A program made the position numbers and the translations under genes. This document shows positions 59,641 through 64,000 of a stretch of 64,000 nt of DNA, piece after piece. This DNA comes from Verrucomicrobium sp. BvORR106. GTDB taxonomy: Bacteria; Verrucomicrobiota; Verrucomicrobiia; Verrucomicrobiales; Verrucomicrobiaceae. Every line of letters begins with the position of its first letter. Position 1 is the first letter of the stretch. The notes beneath the pieces were generated by a model. That model was not told the DNA's origin, searched no databases, and saw only the letters and a list, made by a program, of their open reading frames with translations. Where the stretch lies: positions 23,004 to 87,003 of the forward strand of contig NZ_BATR01000137.1 of the NCBI RefSeq assembly GCF_000739655.1, given 5' to 3'.

Positions 59641-59866
59641 CAGGGACATTTCTGTCCCGGACCGCAACAAACGTCCCAGGAAGTCGCCCTCTCACCCACG
59701 CCTCCCATTCGCCCTGGGCTGTAGGGCGACCGCTTCGGTTACCCTGTCCCAGGGGACATTCGCCGCAAGCGAAGCGCTTGCCCTACAGCCCCTGATGGTT
59801 TGGCCTCGGGGATGCAAGGCGATGTGTTGGGACGCTTGGGGCGGACCGGGACAGGAATGTCCCTCA
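59641..59866. mobile_element. MITE-like non-autonomous element with nested inverted repeats
   Basis: The outer arms are GGGACA-TTTC-TGTCCCGGACCGCAAC at the left and the near-inverse ending GGGACA-GGAA-TGTCCC at the right, with similarity over about 35 bp. An inner pair, GGGCTGTAGGGC (59716-59727) and GCCCTACAGCCC (59780-59791), is a perfect 12-bp inverse. A TGTCCC/GGGACA hairpin and GCAAGC/GCTTGC lie between. It encodes nothing and no target-site duplication was established. Confidence 0.65.
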
Positions 59867-59906
59867 CTCCCTTTACTGACCACGTTCTATGGGAGCTGTC
59901 TCAGAC

Positions 59907-61271
59907 TTAAAACACCGCGTCCAACGCCAGGGTCACGAGCAGACCGCTGATGCCGACGAGGGTCTCGGTCAGGGTCCACGTGCGGAGGGTCTGAGAGACG
60001 GAGAGGCCGAGCGTCTCCTTCACGATCCAGAAGCCGGCGTCGTTCAGGTGGGAGAGGAACAGCGAGCCACAGCCGATGCCTACAACGAGCAGCTCCGGAT
60101 TGACGCCCGGGGAGTTGACCATGAGCGGAGCCACGAGACCGCAGGCGGCCGTGATGGCCACGGTGGCGGAGCCGGTGGCCACGCGAATAAGGGCGGCGCA
60201 AAGCCAGCCAAACACCAGCGTGGGCAGGTGGAAGGCCATGGCCATCTCACCGATCGCATTGGCCGCACCGCTCTCACGCAGCACGCGGTTGAAGCCACCA
60301 CCACCACCGACGACGAGCAGGGTCATGCCCACCGTGGCGATGGCCTTTTCTCCCACTTTCAGGGATTCCTCACGCTTAAATCGGAAGAGGATCGAGGCAA
60401 AGATGACTGACAAGCCAAGTGCCACCGTGGGATTGCCGATCACCCCAGCGATGTTCTTGAGTGCTTCAGGTGCTTTTGGCCAGAGCTCGACGGCCGTCTG
60501 GCTGAGAAGGAGGATCACCGGAAGGCTCAGCACGGCCACCGTGGCACGAAGAGAGGGCTTGGGGCGTTCATTCTCGGTGGAGGGTGCCGCCACCGGTGGG
60601 GGCGCGGAGGCCTCCACGTTCTTCACCGCCCACTTGGCGAAGATGGGTCCGGAGATGGCCGCCACGGGAATGGCCGCCACCAGGCCCCAGAGCATGACCT
60701 TGCCGAGGTTCGCATGCAGGGCCTCGATGGCCACCAGCGGGCCAGGGTGCGGCGGCATGACGCCGTGCATGATGGAGAGCACCGCCAGCATGGGGATGGC
60801 GAGCTTGAGGAAAGGCTCCTTGGTCTCCTTTGCCAGGGTCAGGAGAATGGGGGCCAGCATGACCAAGCCCACGGCAAACCAGGTGGTGAGGCCCACGGCC
60901 AGTGCCAGGATCATGAGACACCAGTGCACACGCTTGGGCCCGAAGATCTTGACCAATCGCACGGCCAACACCTCGGCCCCGCCCGACACGGCCAGCATGC
61001 CGCCCAGAATCGTGCCCAGACCGAGCACCCCGGCAATGCCGCCCAGAGTAGCCCCCATCCCGTCTTGAAACGCGGTGGCCACCTTGGCCGGGGTCATCCC
61101 CGCGCCCAGGCCCATGAGGAGGGCGGCGAACAACAGGGCCAAAAACGCGTTCAGACGCAGCCAGGCGATCAGCAAGATCAGCACGGCAACCGCCCCAAGG
61201 GAGAGTGACAACAGGTTGATAGATTCCGGACTCACGGCGCTGATAAAGACAGCAGCGCCACGCTCCGTCAA
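59907..61271 (-). CDS. GntP-family gluconate/organic acid permease
   Basis: 454 residues from a TTG at 61271; a GTG at 61235 is an alternative start. It has about 12 helices, the GntP motif ALLMGLGAGMTPAKVATAFQDGMGATLGGIAGVLGLGTILGGML, MPPHPGPLVAIEALHANLGKVMLWG and SLFLSHLNDAGFWIVKE. GntP proteins import gluconate or related sugar acids with protons. No kinase or catabolic gene is adjacent, so the substrate is open. Confidence 0.92.
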   Translation of the reverse strand: MTERGAAVFISAVSPESINLLSLSLGAVAVLILLIAWLRLNAFLALLFAALLMGLGAGMTPAKVATAFQDGMGATLGGIAGVLGLGTILGGMLAVSGGAEVLAVRLVKIFGPKRVHWCLMILALAVGLTTWFAVGLVMLAPILLTLAKETKEPFLKLAIPMLAVLSIMHGVMPPHPGPLVAIEALHANLGKVMLWGLVAAIPVAAISGPIFAKWAVKNVEASAPPPVAAPSTENERPKPSLRATVAVLSLPVILLLSQTAVELWPKAPEALKNIAGVIGNPTVALGLSVIFASILFRFKREESLKVGEKAIATVGMTLLVVGGGGGFNRVLRESGAANAIGEMAMAFHLPTLVFGWLCAALIRVATGSATVAITAACGLVAPLMVNSPGVNPELLVVGIGCGSLFLSHLNDAGFWIVKETLGLSVSQTLRTWTLTETLVGISGLLVTLALDAVF

Positions 61272-61382
61272 TAAAGTATCGGTTTAGTTTTATTGAAAGT
61301 TTTTACTCATGGCTCCGGGGGTTGGGGCGCGGGTGGCGACCGCCTCCAGGCTCTCTGCCAGCACCCGAGGCCCGGCGTCAAA

Positions 61383-62159
61383 TTACACCTCGAACCCCCG
61401 CTCTGTATCGCCTCCCACATCTGCACGACGGTTCGCCTGCGCCGTGGCAAGATAGCCGGCCATCAAGGGTGACAGAGACAGCTTTCTGTATTGGGCATAC
61501 CAGATCTGGTTCTCGATCCAGAACCGGTAGAGAAACTCCTCCAGGGAGTGGGCACACAGCACTGCTTCTTTGAAGGCCTTGTCATACTCCACCGGTGCCT
61601 CTTCGTCCTGGAGGGCATCGAAATATTCCTTCTCGTAGAAGTACGGTGCAGCCACCACACCGGCGGGTTCCCTGGGGCTCAACCACAGATACCAAATGTA
61701 GCAGCACTGCGAGTCATGAAGAAATCTTAACAAGTATCCATCGGAGCCTGAATCACCGCGGGTGGGGATGGGTACCAACTGCTCTGAGAGCTCAAGGTAA
61801 CACCCGGTGCAGGTGAGGATTCTCGACTGGAAAGCGGAGTCTTCAAAAAGACGCGCCAAGGTCTCCGACCCTCTCAATCCCAGCTTGGCCACAGTGTTGC
61901 GCACGACGGTCAGATCAGCGGAGCCGTGCTCACTCATCTGCAGCACACAACCATCCTCTACCAATGCAGATTCGTGTTCAGAAATAGGCCACACCCACGG
62001 CCCATGCTGTTGCAAATTTTCCACACCAATTTCTGGGAGCAGAGGTCCCTCTATGGACCGGTAGGTGCTGTGGGCATCACCTGGGTCGCACCAGAGCTCG
62101 CTGGTCCCAGCTGTTACCCAGACATGACGGAAGATTTTCTTGTCGTCCATGACTCGCAT
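61383..62159 (-). CDS. Hypothetical protein, faintly SMI1/KNR4 (SUKH)-like
   Basis: 258 residues. Soluble; Trp/Tyr-rich centre CCYIWYLWLSPREPAGVVAAPYFYEKEYFDALQDEEAPVEYDKAF, then LEEFLYRFWIENQIWYAQYRKLSLSP. The order of a GDxxSDGYLL segment followed by a hydrophobic strand is reminiscent of SUKH immunity proteins, but the match is weak. No toxin gene is adjacent. The function is unknown. Confidence 0.55.
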   Translation of the reverse strand: MRVMDDKKIFRHVWVTAGTSELWCDPGDAHSTYRSIEGPLLPEIGVENLQQHGPWVWPISEHESALVEDGCVLQMSEHGSADLTVVRNTVAKLGLRGSETLARLFEDSAFQSRILTCTGCYLELSEQLVPIPTRGDSGSDGYLLRFLHDSQCCYIWYLWLSPREPAGVVAAPYFYEKEYFDALQDEEAPVEYDKAFKEAVLCAHSLEEFLYRFWIENQIWYAQYRKLSLSPLMAGYLATAQANRRADVGGDTERGFEV

Positions 62160-62355
62160 CCATATCCGTCACACTTCCCATTGCAAAAACATCCTTCCTC
62201 AAAGGCCATGCTCGCAGCCCCCTCCTCCATCTTTCCAGCATCCGTGATCGCTTTTTCCAGCGATACACTGGAGACTAGCCCCGGGCTAAATTCCTGATCC
62301 GCTTGAATGAACAGCGGGCGTCCTACCCCCACCAACCTTCCTGAGGCACCCATCC

Positions 62356-63225
62356 ATGTCAGACACCGCTGAACGCGAGCCCCGGATATTCGTCCTGCCC
62401 AATTTGATGACGGCGGGCAACCTCTTGTGTGGCTTCCTCGCCTCGCTGCACATTGTGGGCAGGTTCCAGCCAGACGACGGGCACCAGCGCTACATCTGGG
62501 CCATCGGCCTCATCCTGCTGGCCTGCTTTTTCGATCTCCTGGACGGTCGCCTGGCGCGCATGACGGGACAGTCATCCTCCTTTGGTCGGGAGTTCGACTC
62601 ACTGGCGGACGTGGTGAGCTTCGGCGTGGCCCCGGCCCTGCTGATGCACGACATCGTGCTGGCCGAGTTTGAGCAATCGATGGCCGGTCTGGGCTGGTTG
62701 ATCGCCTGTATCTATCTCGTCTGCGGTGCCATGCGACTCGCGCGATTCAACTGCCTCGCCGCCATGCCCCACCAGGGAGGCTCCACCCATTTCCGGGGCT
62801 GTCCTATTCCCGTCGCCGCGGGGGTGATCGTGTCCCTCACCCTTTTCTTGCTCTGGTTGGACGGCTCCAATCGCGAGATCGGGCGCTGGCGCTATGCCCT
62901 GCCCGTGCTGATGATGGCACTCTCCTACCTCATGGTGAGCAATGTGGAGTACCCCTCGTTCAAGGCGGTGAACTTCCGCACGCGCCGCTCCTTCCACTGG
63001 GTGCTGGTGAGCATCCTGGTCCTCTTTTTCACCGTGCGGTACTGGCAGTGGATGCCCATGGTGCTCTTTGTCTCCTATCTGGCCTACGGGCTGGTGCGGC
63101 CCTGGATCTCCCGTCAATGGCGACAGCAACTGGAGGAAGAGGACGAGGAGGAAAAGTCGGCCAAAGCGCCCCCTCCCGCCCCACGGCGTGACGACAGCAC
63201 GGAGGACCCCGCTTCCCTGATCTAG
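62356..63225 (+). CDS. pssA: CDP-diacylglycerol-serine O-phosphatidyltransferase PssA
   Basis: 289 residues with about eight hydrophobic helices. The CDP-alcohol phosphatidyltransferase motif is DLLDGRLARMTGQSSSFGREFDSLADVVSFG, with three Asp metal ligands in the DG..AR..G...D...D order. It makes phosphatidylserine in the inner membrane, the precursor of phosphatidylethanolamine. The C-terminal 30 residues are charged and Pro-rich. No decarboxylase (psd) is in view. Confidence 0.93.
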   Translation: MSDTAEREPRIFVLPNLMTAGNLLCGFLASLHIVGRFQPDDGHQRYIWAIGLILLACFFDLLDGRLARMTGQSSSFGREFDSLADVVSFGVAPALLMHDIVLAEFEQSMAGLGWLIACIYLVCGAMRLARFNCLAAMPHQGGSTHFRGCPIPVAAGVIVSLTLFLLWLDGSNREIGRWRYALPVLMMALSYLMVSNVEYPSFKAVNFRTRRSFHWVLVSILVLFFTVRYWQWMPMVLFVSYLAYGLVRPWISRQWRQQLEEEDEEEKSAKAPPPAPRRDDSTEDPASLI

Positions 63226-63289
63226 AGTTCAGCCTGCCCCAACCCTGAAGCCAGACGGCCGAAGGCGGATTGAGATCCGATTTCAAGTT

Positions 63290-63799
63290 ATGAAAACGCT
63301 TCCCTCCCTGGAAGAGCAGCAGGAGCATTTCCGTCGGCTGCTGAGCAGATTCTCCACAGCCATGCTGGTGACTCATGGGCAGGCGGATTCCTTTCATGCA
63401 CGCCCGATGGCCATCGCCCAGATCGAGCCCGATTGTCGCATCTGGTTCCTCACCCACCGGGAGTCTGCCAAGGCGCACGAGATCCAGACGGATACCCGCG
63501 TGCTGGTGATCTGCCAGCGGGAGCACGATGCCTACCTCACCCTCAGCGGGCGCGCCACCCTGGTGGAGAATCGCGCCAAGACGGAAGCCATTTGGAAGGA
63601 GCCCTTCCGCGTCTGGTTCCCCGATGGTGTTGAGGACCCCGATCTCGTGCTGATCTCCGTCATTCCCGAGGACGGAGAGTTCTGGGACAATTCCGGTTTT
63701 CGCAAGATCAAGTCCTTCATGGAGTCGGCCGCAGCCTATGTCGCCGGACGACAGCCCCGCATCGAGGAAGGTGAGGAGCACGGCGTCGTCCATCTTTAA
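63290..63799 (+). CDS. PPOX-fold FMN-binding protein (general stress type)
   Basis: 169 residues. It has FSTAMLVTHGQADSFHARPMAIAQIEPDCRIWFLTHRESAKAHEIQTDTRVLVICQ, the split-barrel opening of pyridoxamine 5'-phosphate oxidase-like proteins, and a Phe/Trp-rich WKEPFRVWFPDGVEDPDLVLISV. These proteins bind FMN or related flavins. It stands 64 bp after pssA in the same direction. Confidence 0.88.
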   Translation: MKTLPSLEEQQEHFRRLLSRFSTAMLVTHGQADSFHARPMAIAQIEPDCRIWFLTHRESAKAHEIQTDTRVLVICQREHDAYLTLSGRATLVENRAKTEAIWKEPFRVWFPDGVEDPDLVLISVIPEDGEFWDNSGFRKIKSFMESAAAYVAGRQPRIEEGEEHGVVHL

Positions 63800-63909
63800 G
63801 AACGGCCACTCCACCCTTCAGGACCGTTCTTGAGGTCGCAGGCGGGCGACTGGCGGTCCTGCTCGGACTTGCCTGCTTGCAATCTTAACCCCCCCACCCA
63901 TACGCCAAT

Positions 63910-64000
63910 ATGAAAACGGACACGATTACCGATGCCACAGGGCTGGCAGAGCACGTCGCAAGGGAAAAGCGCCAGGAGGAGCTTCTGCACCAGCATCATG
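63910..64000 (+). CDS. Hypothetical protein, N-terminal fragment
   Basis: Open from the ATG at 63910 to the window end, giving about 30 residues (KTDTITDATGLAEHVAREKR, then an Glu/Leu/His-rich end). No family is recognised from so little sequence. Confidence 0.4.
   Translation, partial: MKTDTITDATGLAEHVAREKRQEELLHQHH

Overview
The window is about 60% GC chromosomal DNA of a Verrucomicrobium/Prosthecobacter-like member of the Verrucomicrobiota. This placement rests on gene content: a pseudopilin type II secretion operon with Gly/Pro-rich extensions, a MurC-MurB fusion, an FtsZ with a very long Pro/Ala linker, a Tat-exported Gfo/Idh/MocA oxidoreductase, a formylglycine sulfatase, and many palindromic intergenic repeats. 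Few genes have a clear Shine-Dalgarno sequence. No prophage, plasmid, CRISPR or complete IS is visible.

Layout. 1-3.6 kb: three tandem paralogous membrane-anchored proteins (minus strand) that share an N-terminal module but carry different C-terminal domains (VWA, PA14-like, one cut by the window edge). 3.9-4.6 kb: a small membrane protein. 5.1-17.8 kb: a plus-strand type II secretion operon, E-F-G-H-I-J-K-L-M-(C-like)-D, with a four-helix-bundle gene bracketed by inverted repeats between gspE and gspF, closed by a strong terminator. 17.9-27 kb: a membrane protein, an 800-bp repeat-rich stretch with an 8-bp tandem array, a sialidase-like protein, a membrane protein, an oxidoreductase and a large hybrid histidine kinase. 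27.3-39.8 kb: the murein/division genes murCB and ddl-ftsQ-ftsA-ftsZ, split by a redox module (HxlR regulator, MOSC protein, CPVC thioredoxin-like protein) and a copper module (Cys-rich protein, CopA-CopB-like fusion, YHS/TRASH-like protein).

40-48.5 kb: an MFS transporter, an AlkD-like protein, two duplicated lipoproteins among palindromic elements, and an AlgI/AlgJ-like polysaccharide O-acetylation pair. 47.6-54.7 kb: the nusA-infB-rbfA-nrnA-truB-ribF translation/RNA operon (minus). 54.9-64 kb: a HAD hydrolase, tRNA-Lys(TTT), a sulfatase, a lipoprotein followed by a stray sulfatase tail, two inverted-repeat elements, a GntP permease, an unknown protein, PssA, a PPOX-family protein and the start of an unknown gene.

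The T2SS operon would assemble an envelope-spanning secretion machine. The redox and copper genes look like a self-contained periplasmic metal/thiol stress island placed inside the division/wall region. The palindromic elements are non-coding and recur in several unrelated families, suggesting active or recent small-element mobility.
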